DNA of 64,000 bases. Source: Thalassia testudinum (lineage: Eukaryota; Streptophyta; Magnoliopsida; Alismatales; Hydrocharitaceae). Within the stretch, counting starts at the first letter, position 1, and each line of letters opens with the position of its first letter. The position numbers and the translations under genes are program-made. The stretch lies in assembly GCA_037157565.1 (NCBI GenBank), contig JAZHRO010000055.1, positions 37,727,001 through 37,791,000 on the forward strand, in the 5' to 3' direction. Positions 1 to 9,190 of the stretch are shown in pieces. The notes below the pieces were generated by a model, which was given only the letters and a program-made list of their open reading frames with translations, was not told the origin of the DNA and searched no databases.

Positions 1-89
1 CTTTGAGTAATAAAATCTATTTGTTTTCAAAGAGATTTCAACTATATTACAATGCGTTATTTTAAAACCTGATTTCGCTTCGACAAACA
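1..89 (+). repeat. LTR-A copy 1, 3' end only
   Basis: The first 89 bases match the 3' end of the family-A LTR seen whole at 9445-12171: a TAATAAAAT..TTTGTTTT stretch, then a TACTACAATG-like block about 40 bases before a terminal CA. The rest lies left of the window. Bases 90-94 (AGCGC) would be one copy of the target duplication; the other cannot be seen. The LTR sits in the acidic ORF that follows. Confidence 0.7.
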
Positions 90-361
90 AGCGCACTCAA
101 CCAAAAGCGTCCAAAGAATACAGTGAGAGACACCAAAAGCATTTTCATGACCCATCTCATGTTTCATCTCCAATGGAGAAAGAAGAACCTATTCTTCATG
201 ATGATGAAGAAGAGGTTTCTTATGTTGATAGTGATGATGAAGATGCTGAAGATGAAGATGATGATGAAGATGGCGAAACTGATGATGATGATGGTGATGG
301 TGGTGGTAGAACGAGTAGCAAACATGCTCAAAAGTCTATTAGAAAACGTCCTCGCAATTAG
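90..361 (+). pseudogene. Acidic C-terminal tail of a Sirevirus-type 3' ORF (partial)
   Basis: One frame is open from the LTR-A boundary to a TAA at 359-361 (about 90 codons). It starts with a charged stretch, passes through a run of about 40 residues that is mostly Asp and Glu with Gly, and ends in a basic tail (KSIRKRPRN). No catalytic motif is visible. It stands just before several polypurine tracts and a Copia LTR, where Sirevirus-type Copia elements carry the end of their extra (env-like) ORF, so I read it as that tail. The N-terminal part is cut off by the LTR-A insertion. It could instead be a piece of a captured host gene for an acidic nuclear protein; nothing in the sequence supports that. 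Confidence 0.5.
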
Positions 362-728
362 TTTTTAGTCTATATTTTTATGTATTGAACATTTGAACAT
401 GTTTTGCTTGGTTAGTATGTCTTTTAATGGTGTATGACTTCAATTATGGTTGTTATGACTTTTAATATACTTTTCTTCTTATGATTGTTGCTCTACAATC
501 TTGGTTCATGCCTAGTCATTGTCTATGCATATTGTTATATTTTTTTTGTTTAATTGACAAAAAGGGGAGAAATGGTAAATACATTGTATTTAAAATAAGA
601 AAGCTTAGTTTGAGGGGGAGGTTTCACTTCTAGTGGAGTTTTTTTTTATTATTCCTTCTCTTTTCAGGTTTCTATTATTTTAAATATGTGTATTTCTATT
701 GTTTTGTTAACACCAAAAAGGGGGAGAT
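362..728 (+). other. 3' noncoding region of copia-1 with repeated polypurine tracts
   Basis: AT-rich sequence without a gene. It contains three purine tracts: about 558-574 (AAAAAGGGGAGAAATGG), 611-620 (TGAGGGGGAG) and 715-728 (AAAAAGGGGGAGAT). The last touches the LTR start at 729 and is the likely primer for plus-strand DNA synthesis. Repeated polypurine tracts before the 3' LTR are a known trait of Sirevirus-type Copia elements. Confidence 0.7.
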
Positions 729-1106
729 TGTTGGAACCTAGTTCCACTTCTCTTTTATGTTTTTGTGGTAACAAAATTGTTTTAAGTCTAATAAGTTTAT
801 GAAGTGTTATTTTAAGGAAATAACAGGATTTAAGGATGGATGAAAGAAGTAATGATGGCATGAAGATTGAAGACTGCTTATGTAGTGTTATTGTTGATGT
901 GTTTTGTAATCTAGATTGTGTATCTCTTAACAAGAAAAATAACTTAGGAATTAAAATCAAAATAGAGATAATTAGGAAATACATCATTTCATTGTCGTAT
1001 TGATTATGTATTTATGCTCATATTTCACTTAGATTGTGATCAAAGCTCATTCTTGGTACTTGGCATAGGTTTGGATTCTAGTCCCAAATTGTAAACAACA
1101 AGTATC

Positions 1107-1265
1107 GGTACTCATCATGAGTACCGGTACAAGGTGCTCACAGTTTGAAGACTTGAGAAGTACTTAGACCTTACAAGTACCGGTACTCATGATGAGTACC
1201 GATACCTAGTGACTTAGTTGGTACTCAACTGTAAGCACTGAGTACCGGTACCCATGATGAGTACC
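1107..1265. repeat. Cluster of GGTACTCAT/ATGAGTACC palindromes in copia-1 LTR
   Basis: Three 19-base units of the form GGTACTCAT-N-ATGAGTACC lie at 1107-1125, 1182-1200 and 1247-1265; the third has one change. Most are flanked by extra GTACCGGTAC sequence. A decayed relative lies near 1300-1335. Each unit is its own reverse complement around one central base. They lie upstream of the TATA-like box, so in the presumed U3 (promoter) part. Confidence 0.9.
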
Positions 1266-1440
1266 AGTACCCAAGCTTTGTTGGTTATCTGTGAGTAGTC
1301 AGTACTGGTATCACAACTTTAGTATCAGTACCAACTAACCATTGTGACCAATTTGAATGGCTATTTTGCAATTAATCCTATCTCTAATCTTCCAAAATTG
1401 CCTCTAATGGCTAGTAATCGTAAAGAAGGTGTTTAGTGGC

Positions 1441-1449
1441 TTATATAAA
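1441..1449 (+). promoter_or_regulatory. TATA-like box of copia-1 LTR
   Basis: TTATATAAA about 710 bases into the LTR, followed by a pyrimidine-rich leader. It is the best TATA match in this LTR and would place transcription start near 1470. Confidence 0.5.
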
Positions 1450-1977
1450 CACCTTGTGTGTGTCATTTGCACACGACACAAGCAAAATTATTTCCTTGCT
1501 CCTAATTCCCAAATTTCACATTTCAAGCTACAAGGATTGCTGTTGCATTCTTCTTCTAGGCGATACTCTCTGCAGCAAACCTCTTTCAAGCGATCTTGTT
1601 CTTCATCGTATAATCTTTCACTTTAGTGTGCTTTCATTAGATTAGTATATAATCATTTTTTTAAGCAAATTCTTGTTGGAAACTTAGGAATTTAGTTATA
1701 AGCTTTATTATTTCTTGCTTACACCTATATTTTTTTTGCTCTTATTGTATCTTGTAATTGGGTTGAGATAACCTATTAATTAGCTTTGTTTATAGTAAAT
1801 TGATTCCCTCTAGGTTGAGAGAATTGGATTAAAAATCCTAAGTCGGGAGGCTTAGGTAGTGGAGTACCCAAGTGAGGAGAACCACTATATATCTGGTGTT
1901 ATTTTTTGTGATTTGATTTGCTTACATATTTTTATCTACCACACTATTCATCCCCCCTTCTAGTGTACTTGTGCCTT

Positions 1978-3030
1978 TTAGATCGTACAGTGGTTGTAAC
2001 ACCGGAGCACAAGTGACTGCCATTTTAAGAAAATCGATGCCTTGCGACATGATTCGTTGAACTCAACCGGTATATCTTTAGCAAGAAGGTTGCTTAGAGG
2101 GCAAGCAACCTTAGAGAAGTCATGGATGAACCTCCTATAGAATCCCATATGATCGAGAAATGATCGAATTTGTTTGACAGATGCAAGAGGAGGAAGTTTA
2201 GAAATAGCATCAACCTTAGCTTTGCCAACTTCAATTCCTTGTTCAAAGATTACATGACCCAAGATAATACCTTCTTGTGTCATGAAATGGCTCTTTTCCC
2301 AACTCAGGACCAATCTTGTTTTGATGCATCTTTTATGGATCAATTCGAGATTAGCCAGGCATGATTCAAACGAGTTTCCAAAAATGGAGAAATCGTCCAT
2401 GAAAACTTCCATAAACTCTCCCACCATGTTAGAAAATATGGCTAGCATACACCTTTGAAAAGTCATAGGTGCATTACAAAGCCTGAATGGCATTCTATGG
2501 AAAGCAAATGTTCTGTAGGGATAGGTGAAAGTCATCTTTTCCTGATCCTTAGGATGGATAGGGACTTGATTGTATCCTGAGTAACAGTCCAGGAAGTAGA
2601 AGTACTTTTTCCCGGTTAATCTTTCAAGAATCTAATCGATGAAGGGCAGAGGGAATGATCCATTTTAGTGGCTGTGTTTAGCTTCTTGTAATCGATACAG
2701 ACTCTCCAAGAGGAAGCTGAACGAGTTGTGACAGATTCTCCTTTATCGTTAGTCACAACGGTAATCCCGACTTTCTTAGGAACAATTTGCACGGGACTCA
2801 CCCATGGACTATCAGAGATCGGATAGATGATTCCTGCATCGAGCCACTTAATTATTTCTTTCTTGACCACTACTCGCATATTAGGGTTTAATCTCCTCTG
2901 CATCTGGCGAGAAGGGTGGGATCCAACTTCCATGAAAATTCTGTGATTGAAGTAAGATGGTTCAATCCCCTCAAGGTCATGGTTGGTCCAACCAATTGCC
3001 TCTTTATGTTCTTTTAAGACCTTGATCAGG
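1978..3030 (-). pseudogene. E1 reverse transcriptase, main part
   Basis: Two minus-strand blocks. 2933-2616 has the RT N-terminal motifs RRLNPNM, WLDAGIIYPISDS, WVSPVQIVPKK and a CIDYKKLN block. 2535-1978 has the F-R-MPF-LCNAP block and the catalytic FMDDFSIFG (the plant Gypsy form of the YxDD box). A frameshift and loss of some sequence lie between the blocks, and another frameshift is near 2030. The chain stops just past the connection domain, where RNase H would begin. It continues upstream (3030-2934) into the fragment split off by the solo LTR at 3039. Confidence 0.85.
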
Positions 3031-3828
3031 TTTATCTCTGATTACACAGCAAAAATACACCTACAATTATGCCATCTTGTGTTATTTCCTAGCAATGCCA
3101 TTGCATATTAGGTAGCCATAGTTGCATTTGTAAAAAATTGACACATGCATGCATTTATTTGAGAAGGGAGGAAAGTGAATAATTGGCCATGTAAATAACA
3201 TCTTCTTCAAGTGCTGCCTCACAATTTCACCATCCTCATTTTTTTATTTTGCTTTGAACTTCTTCTTCTTCTCGTGGCTCAGGGCATGGGGTTGGCCTTT
3301 CTTCGTGCCATTCTCTGCTAGTGCATGCCCTGTCAGCTACATGGTTGGTCATGCACACTCAGGGCATGGCCGTGCATGCCTCCATCTCCTTTAAAAAGCC
3401 CTGCCCTCTTCCTTGCGAGGGGGGGCCTGGACATAGACAGACAGCAGCCACCTTCAGGCCATCTTCTTCCCCTCTCCCCTCCATACGCAGTACCTCTTCC
3501 CACTGAAGAGATACACTGCGAGCAGGAGCAGGCTCACAGTGGTCCCACGACCACCACTGTGAGTTCCACCACCGCCTAGCTCATCCAAGAGTAGGTGGGC
3601 GTGGTGGTTTCACTCTCTGATTCCATCGCTAAAGCCCTTCCCGCCATTGCCGAAGACCCAAGCTCTGAAGCTCAGCAGTAGCAGTAGCAGCAGCAGCACG
3701 GTAGCCAGCAGTAGCGCAAGCACCATGTGCACGCCAGCCGCCGGCACAAGCTCCTTCCACGTGCGCAGGCACCTTCCAGCATGTCCGCGCATGCAGAACC
3801 GGCCGCAACCGGTTGTCCAAGCCGTGCG

Positions 3829-3879
3829 GCACTGTAGCTACTGTTCACGCATTTCTGCGTGACATTGTAGCTACAGTGC
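3829..3879. repeat. 51-base hairpin inside the family-D LTR
   Basis: Outer arms GCACTGTAGCTAC (3829-3841) and GTAGCTACAGTGC (3867-3879) are perfect reverse complements. Inner arms TCACGCA (3845-3851) and TGCGTGA (3856-3862) pair around a TTTC loop, with small bulges between. The surroundings are GC-rich, unlike the AT-rich rest of the window. Confidence 0.9.
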
Positions 3880-4230
3880 GGTGACCGGAGAGTTTCTCAC
3901 TTATCCGATCATCGCGCACTCTCTCTTCGCGCCGCTACTGCCTCCAGCCAATTGCGCGTGCCTGTGCCCGCGTACGCTCGCACTCGCTCGCTTCCGCTCC
4001 AGCGCCCGCGCCTACGCCTGCATCTGCACTCGCTCCCGTTCCAACCCGCAGTGCGGTGCGCTGCGTTATGCAGAGCGCTGCGCTGCACTCTCAAGCCCGT
4101 GTGCTCCCTCCAGTGCCCGCGTGAAGCGCCTATGCGCATGCGCGTGCCTTGGCTTCTACACAGTGCCTGCGTCCTCCAGACGGCTTAAACTCCCGCGCTC
4201 TCTCTCCCACAGCCACTCCTTCACTCTCCA

Positions 4231-4705
4231 GCAGACACACACACAAACACACACCAGACTTGTACACACACACCACACTTGTACACTTACACTCACTTGT
4301 ACACACTTATATATACATATATATATATATAAATATACATATTCATACCTATACAACTATATATAAGTATATATACATATATACATATATACATAAATAC
4401 ATATATATGTATACACATATACATACATATATACATATATATCTACAGATATAAATACATACATATATATCTATATATATCTATATACATATTACTATAT
4501 ATATATATCTATATCTATATAGTTAAATATATATACATATATATCTAGTTATAAATATAGATATATATATATATATATATCTCTATATATATTTACATAC
4601 CTATATATATATATACATACATAACTACATATACACCTATATAGTTACAGCTCTATCTATATATATATACACACATATATATATATATATATTTACATAC
4701 ATATC
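4231..4705. repeat. CA then TA/TATACA simple-repeat block
   Basis: A short CA-rich run (4231-4290) passes into about 400 bases of TA, TATACA and TATC repeats with few other bases. ORFs read across it consist of Tyr, Ile, His and Thr and are artefacts. It lies in the middle of the family-D LTR. Confidence 0.95.
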
Positions 4706-5439
4706 ACCTACTTTCATCTATACGCAATAGTCACTCTACCACGTGTTATATCGCGAGAATATCTGCACCAGTTGCTGATATTCCCCGATACCTGCGTAGA
4801 GAAAGCGCCTCCGCACACACTTCCACACATCTATCCTATACTCCCCGTGGCACTTCGTCCTATTGGTTGCGTCTTCCTAGACGTCGACCAACTCGACACT
4901 GTGCTACACGCCATTTCCACCCCCACCCCTATATATATAATATATATATCTATATATATATAGGCTATATTTACTTCTTTACAAGCAACCTCTATTTCTC
5001 TTTTGTTTCTGACTATTAAAAAGATAAAAAAATAGTAAAAGAGAAAAGATAATCCTTGTCTTGCAGGTACTCGGTCTTGCAAATAGCAAGAACAGTTTTT
5101 GGAACCCCAAATTGGCTAAAAGCCAAGAACAATTTGGCTCAAAGCCAAGGACCTGATTTTGAGGGTGTACCTCAAGGACAAAATTATCAGCAAAAAAATC
5201 TTAAATAGAAAAAAACCAAAAACATAATAAATGCACGGAAGCTATTCGTTGTAGGAAAGGCATAGAAACTTATTCACCTCTAATTCCCACCTCCCTGAGT
5301 TCGACCCTGGGCCTAAAAGTGACCAAGATAAAATTAAGTAGGCTAGGTTAAAAATTTTGTAAAAAGATGGTTAGGCTCGATTTAGGTTAACCACTATACT
5401 CACTTCAACGATAATTTCACCATATTAACACAACCTATC

Positions 5440-5855
5440 CGAGCCTATCAATCTCTTGCTCCATAGTCAATTTAAAACTTATAATCATAGGGAGCATCTT
5501 CTTAGGTTCTAAAAATTGATATTTCAAACTCAGGCAATGGTTTCAGTTCAAGCTGGGGTGGGTCTAAGATGGAAGGTAAAGAGGATGCTGATGAAGATTC
5601 ATCAGGATGATGAAGAGGAAGAGGTTGAAAGCTAACAAAATCTGCAACCTCTTCAGAATGTGGCGGGTTTGCCATGGAGGGTTGTGGGTTGGGTTTAATG
5701 GTGCATGAAGAACTCTCAATAGTAGATACAGCCATACATGTCTCAATATTCAAATGATCTTCCTCGAGTTCCTCTATAAATCCACAATCCTCAAATTTAT
5801 TAATCACCTTGAAAATATCTAATTTTAGTTTCCGATCCCTAAAGGCGATTTCCAT
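5440..5855 (-). pseudogene. E1 protease-RT linker and start of RT
   Basis: The minus-strand ORF 5855-5502 is acidic, Ser/Pro-rich and ends in the PPQLELKPLPEF linker motif that precedes RT in plant Gypsy elements. After a stop and frame change, weak matches to the RT entry region (MIISFKLTMEQE) run to about 5440. There the solo LTR interrupts, and the chain resumes at 3030. E2 has the same linker position at about 47127. Confidence 0.7.
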
Positions 5856-5879
5856 GCTATCACTCTCAAAATGATGGGC

Positions 5880-6130
5880 GTGTTCCTCAAATTGTCAGAT
5901 ACATCCATGTCAAGGACAAGTAAATTTATAGGAAAATAGAAGTCCTTAACCTTGACAATAACATCCTCAATAATGCCTCTCTGATTTGTGATCGAATGGT
6001 TCGCTAACTACAACATTACTGAGATCGACCGAAGTTCACCTAATCTGAACTTCTCATAAAGAGAAGTTGGAATTAGGTTAATGGATGCACCTAGATCCAA
6101 GAGTGCCCAGTCAAAAGTGTAATCTTTGAT
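5880..6130 (-). pseudogene. E1 aspartic protease
   Basis: Reading the minus strand gives the retropepsin signature LLDLGASINLIP (the DxGA active site in its Athila form), then QRGIIEDVIVKV and a LLVLDMD block. These are the usual landmarks of this protease family, which cuts the gag-pol polyprotein. A single stop lies after the active-site region. The conserved ILGRPFL end is not readable, so the C-terminus is damaged. The segment follows directly on the gag C-terminal region. Confidence 0.8.
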
Positions 6131-6179
6131 AACACATGAAATCAAAGGGGCACTTGGATTTGTCTTTTAAGGAGGAAGG

Positions 6180-7300
6180 TGATGCAAGATAACAGAATTA
6201 GCCTACTCAGAGAGCATTACCTTCCTCGGAATAGACTCCCTCGGCTTACGCTTTTGGGTGCATAAATCCTTTAAGAATTTAGCATAAGCCGGTATGTGTT
6301 TGATAGCATCGAGGAGGGAGATATTTATTTCAACATCCTTGAATATATTCAAGAGTTCCTCATTACTGTCAACAGGCTTCTTCTTCCTGGGTTTTATCAA
6401 GGCCTTAGGAAAAGGAACATGAGTCAAATCTTCTTAATCAAGTTCCTGAGCCTTGATTTCTTCTTCAGAGTTCTCCTTTCTTTCCTCAGGCTCACCAGGA
6501 TTTTCTTGACTAGAGTAGGGTAGGTGTGGGTCCTAGGTTTGCCTTCCACTCCTCAAGGAAACAAAGTTGGCAGATGCATACGGGTTTGGGTCTTGGGGAT
6601 GGTTAGGAAAGATCGGAGGGGCTTGATTAGCCAAAAACCCCAGATTTGATGAAGAAGCAGAAGAGGAAGGACCTTGCTCAACCACCTGAGCATGTGCGTG
6701 TGGGTCCCTCTGATTCCTGTACCCTTGGGCTTGATTGCCCAGATTCTGTATGTTGCGTGGGTTGGGTATGGGTTGAGATGGCAAAGATCCAGGCTGACGG
6801 GTATTAGTAATGAGCCTAGTTTGCAAGTTGTCTAGCGAGGTTTTCATTTGTTGCATAAGCTGGAGCATAGATCCTTGCATCTCTACCATCTGATGGTTCA
6901 AATCAACCTACCCTATGGGTTGACGAGCATTCCAAATTGGCTGATTTACCTGATTTAGGGGTAGCTGAGTATAAACATGACCCTGACCCATTGGTCTTTG
7001 CGGAGCATAGTTGCTGGGTCGGAATTGGGTCAGCTGCCATGGATTTTTCTAGGAGAAGTTAGGGTGGTTCCTCCAACCTGGATTATAAGCATTGGAATAT
7101 GGGTTGGACCTAACGTTCTCCTGTACAGCATAGACATCCTCATAGGGTGAGAATGGAGAGAAAGAAAAGAAGGGATCAGAGGAACTGGGATCAAAGGCTC
7201 CAGTTTGGAACCCGTGGGGTTCCGAGTAATGCTGGCTCACAGGTTGAGCTACATCTAATTGATTCACAAACTCCCGTCCAGAAGGAGCTCGCGAAGAATG
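6180..7300 (-). pseudogene. E1 gag, C-terminal two thirds
   Basis: Three minus-strand blocks in order. 7267-7049 is Ser/Pro/Phe-rich and contains NPGWRNHPNF. 6901-6533 has a Gln/Met-rich helix, a Pro/Asn/Gln-rich linker and ends in LRSGRQ. 6427-6203 has the acidic helix and YAKFLKDLC. In Athila-like elements this is the stretch between the capsid part and the protease. Stops and a frameshift separate the blocks. The capsid-like N-terminal part is absent and replaced by Copia gag sequence. E2 has the same series at about 45200-46450. Confidence 0.8.
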
Positions 7301-7340
7301 GAATCCCGAATTCTGGGATTGAGTGGATCGAGAATTGTTC

Positions 7341-7504
7341 GCATGAGTGTACTTGGAGGTGATGACATCTCATACCTCGAAGTCCATGGATTTTAGGAAG
7401 ATCTGCATCCTAGTCTTCCAGTATTCGTAGTTCGACCCATCAAAGAGAGGAGGATGAACAATAGATTGCCCCTCAACGTATGTGTCGACAAATGACTTTG
7501 ACAT
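7341..7504 (-). pseudogene. Copia-2 gag N-terminal fragment
   Basis: ATG at 7504-7502 follows the primer site and LTR at the expected short distance. The product starts with a short leader, then has EGQS, PPLFDG, NYEYWKTRM and a FLKSMD block, the usual N-terminus of plant Copia gag (DUF4219/UBN2 type). A TGA replaces the conserved Trp of the V-W-D-V motif. Around 7343-7300 the sequence passes into E1 (Gypsy) gag in the same frame. The rest of copia-2 on this side is gone. Confidence 0.85.
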
Positions 7505-7519
7505 CTTCTGGACAACTAG

Positions 7520-7531
7520 GCTTTGATACTA
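7520..7531 (-). other. Copia-2 primer-binding site
   Basis: GCTTTGATACTA on the plus strand is TAGTATCAAAGC on the element strand. That is two changes from the tRNA-Met complement TGGTATCAGAGC used by plant Copia elements. It lies two bases from the LTR end at 7534. Confidence 0.85.
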
Positions 7532-7533
7532 AG

Positions 7534-8427
7534 TGTGAGTAGGAGAATATCCTGTGAATCACAACTAAATACTAGAGGGGAGGGGTGAATAGTATTGCTT
7601 TAAAATATATGCATAGTTCAAAAAATAAAGCACCTGAGATTCACACATAGAGTACACCTGATTTATAGTGGAAACCCAATCTGGGTGAAAACCACTACCT
7701 AAGCCTCCAGCTTAGGATTTTTCCGACTAGTCCAAGCTAGTCAATCCACTAAACCATACCACTTGAACTAGGGTGGCACAACCTCTTACAACCACTTCTC
7801 TTTTTATCCTAAAGAGAAGCAAAAACAACTATGGATCTACCCAACAAACTTGGGATCCATAAATCAAAACAACAAAATAGAATAACAAGAATAACTTCTA
7901 TGGAACCTCAATAAAAGATCAAACCGATTTTTTGCAGAGGTTTGAGGTGTCGTGCTTTTGAAGAGCATGAAGAACGGGGTGCAAAAGCATTTGGAATAAG
8001 CACGAGTAGCTCTATTTTTGAATGGTATTTCTATTTGAAAGTTATGAAAATATGGGCTACGTATGACCTCTATTTATACTAATAGTTTTGCCTGAATAGG
8101 AAATTAAATTGGTCGATCAATTAAGGTTAATTGGTTGATCACTTCCTAAAATGGGCTGATTTGATCGGTTAATGAAGTTAGTTGGTCGATCAATAACCCT
8201 AAAAGCTTGGTTTTGAAAAGATACGTGAAAAATCTGTATTTGAGTTTTGTTTAAGGTTCCTTACAATAATGTCGTAGACTCAAATAAAGATAAAAAGACA
8301 CACATTAGCAACTATCTTCACTTGACTTGAAAGATGCTTTGATGCTTTAATCCGAGATAGTCTTGAAATGTTAGTCTAGCAATAAACATAATTTTGGTGT
8401 ATCAAAACAAAGGTGCTTACATCTACG
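7534..8427 (-). repeat. 5' LTR of copia-2 (main part)
   Basis: Read on the minus strand, this is the LTR that ends next to the primer site; the CTAGAGGGGAGGGGTGAATAG block at 7573 is the inverted Copia LTR-end signature. The far end is split off by the solo LTR at 8428-12878, and the last 16 bases (ending CCTACA) lie at 12884-12899. It carries a cluster of TTGGTCGATCAA palindromes. Confidence 0.8.
8109..8193. repeat. TTGGTCGATCAA palindrome cluster in copia-2 LTR
   Basis: Units at 8109-8120 and 8182-8193 (TTGGTCGATCAA), with changed copies at 8131-8142 and about 8161-8172. The motif is the same as the TTGATCGATCAA units of copia-4 at 19861-20114, one base aside. Confidence 0.85.
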
Positions 8428-9190
8428 TGGAACGACGAGTGCTGTGCGGTGCAACCACGTGGTCCAACACAAGATTAGATGCGACATCTAATGCATGCTT
8501 GAGGTGCAATCTGTGAGCGTGATCCTTGCACCATCTCAATCGTTAGTTTCCGATCCAACGGCTGCCATTCGTCCTCACCATTGCCAGCAATGCACGTGCG
8601 CTGCATGCGAGTGTGCGAGCACCACCGGGCCTTCAGTAACACTTGTAGCAAGTCTTCAGTGATGATTTAAATGTCGTTGTTGACTCGTGGTTGTTTTTGG
8701 CCTTCATATCTCTAATATAAAATTACCACCATCCCTCCCATTCTTCTTCATCCCTTTCTATGCTCTCCTCACCTACTCTAGAGCTCAAAACACATCTTGA
8801 GCTTGTGTCCCAAGCCCTTGGGATGCTCCACTAAAGAAAAGAAAATATTTTTCCACCATCTCACCACCATTCGTGGAGCTCTCATCGACCATCTCCTCAA
8901 CCCTATTCTGGGAAGCGGATCACGCCACGACGCCACCCTTCCTCACCTCATCTTCTGATGCTGTTCCCCTTCCACTAGCTCTTCATCATCTTTACCCCAG
9001 GCCCCGTCAATGCAACCTCATCCTCCAAGCAGCTGACAAGGAGGATTTCTCCAATCTTTATCTTTTTTAACTTTCTTAGTGTAGATTTTATTGTAATAGA
9101 CATTCTATCTTTAAGCATGCATCTAGAAGTATTTTTGATCTCTTTATAATTTGCAAGTAGAGTTCGGATCCCCTAAATAGCAGATGGAAA

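Larger units (their letters stand above)
729..1986 (+). repeat. 3' LTR of copia-1 (Sirevirus-like)
   Basis: Starts TGTTGGAACC directly after a polypurine tract. Near the end it has the CATCCCCCCTTCTAGTG block typical of plant Copia LTR ends. The end is uncertain (about 1975-1986) because it abuts the truncated E1 reverse transcriptase without a visible duplication. A TATA-like box (1441-1449) and a palindrome cluster (1107-1265) lie inside. The internal coding part of this element, apart from the acidic tail, is outside the window or lost. Confidence 0.75.
3039..5435 (+). mobile_element. Solo LTR (family D) inside E1 RT
   Basis: The RT reading of E1 breaks off near 3030 and resumes near 5440, so the sequence between is an insertion. 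It starts TGATTACACA and ends near TTAACACA. Near its end it has a CCTCCCTGAGTTCGA block (5291-5305) like that found near the 3' ends of plant Gypsy LTRs. Six bases at 3033-3038 (TATCTC) and 5436-5441 (TATCCG) resemble a worn target duplication. No protein-coding sequence is recognisable; short ORFs at 3321-3579 and 3881-4454 look like chance. It holds a long hairpin (3829-3879) and an AT-repeat block. The boundaries may be off by several bases. Confidence 0.6.
1978..7300 (-). mobile_element. E1: truncated Athila-like Ty3/Gypsy element (gag-protease-partial RT)
   Basis: On the minus strand, gag (7300 to about 6180), aspartic protease (about 6130-5880), protease-RT linker (5855-5502) and RT (5500-5440 plus 3030-1978) follow in the order used by Ty3/Gypsy elements. 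The gag motif NPGWRNHPNF and the linker motif YAKFLKDLC match what I know of the Athila lineage. RNase H, integrase and both LTRs are missing: the 3' side stops against copia-1 at about 1980 and the 5' side is fused to Copia gag near 7300-7343. A solo LTR (3039-5435) interrupts RT. Several stops and frameshifts make it a pseudogene. Confidence 0.85.

Noticed and set aside
3321..4454. Several ORFs that look like a small GC-rich gene
   Set aside because: They overlap on both strands, run into the TA/CA simple repeat, show no domain, and lie inside an insertion with LTR features.
4287..4705. AT-rich block as a replication origin or matrix attachment region
   Set aside because: Simple TA/TATACA repeats give no specific support for either.
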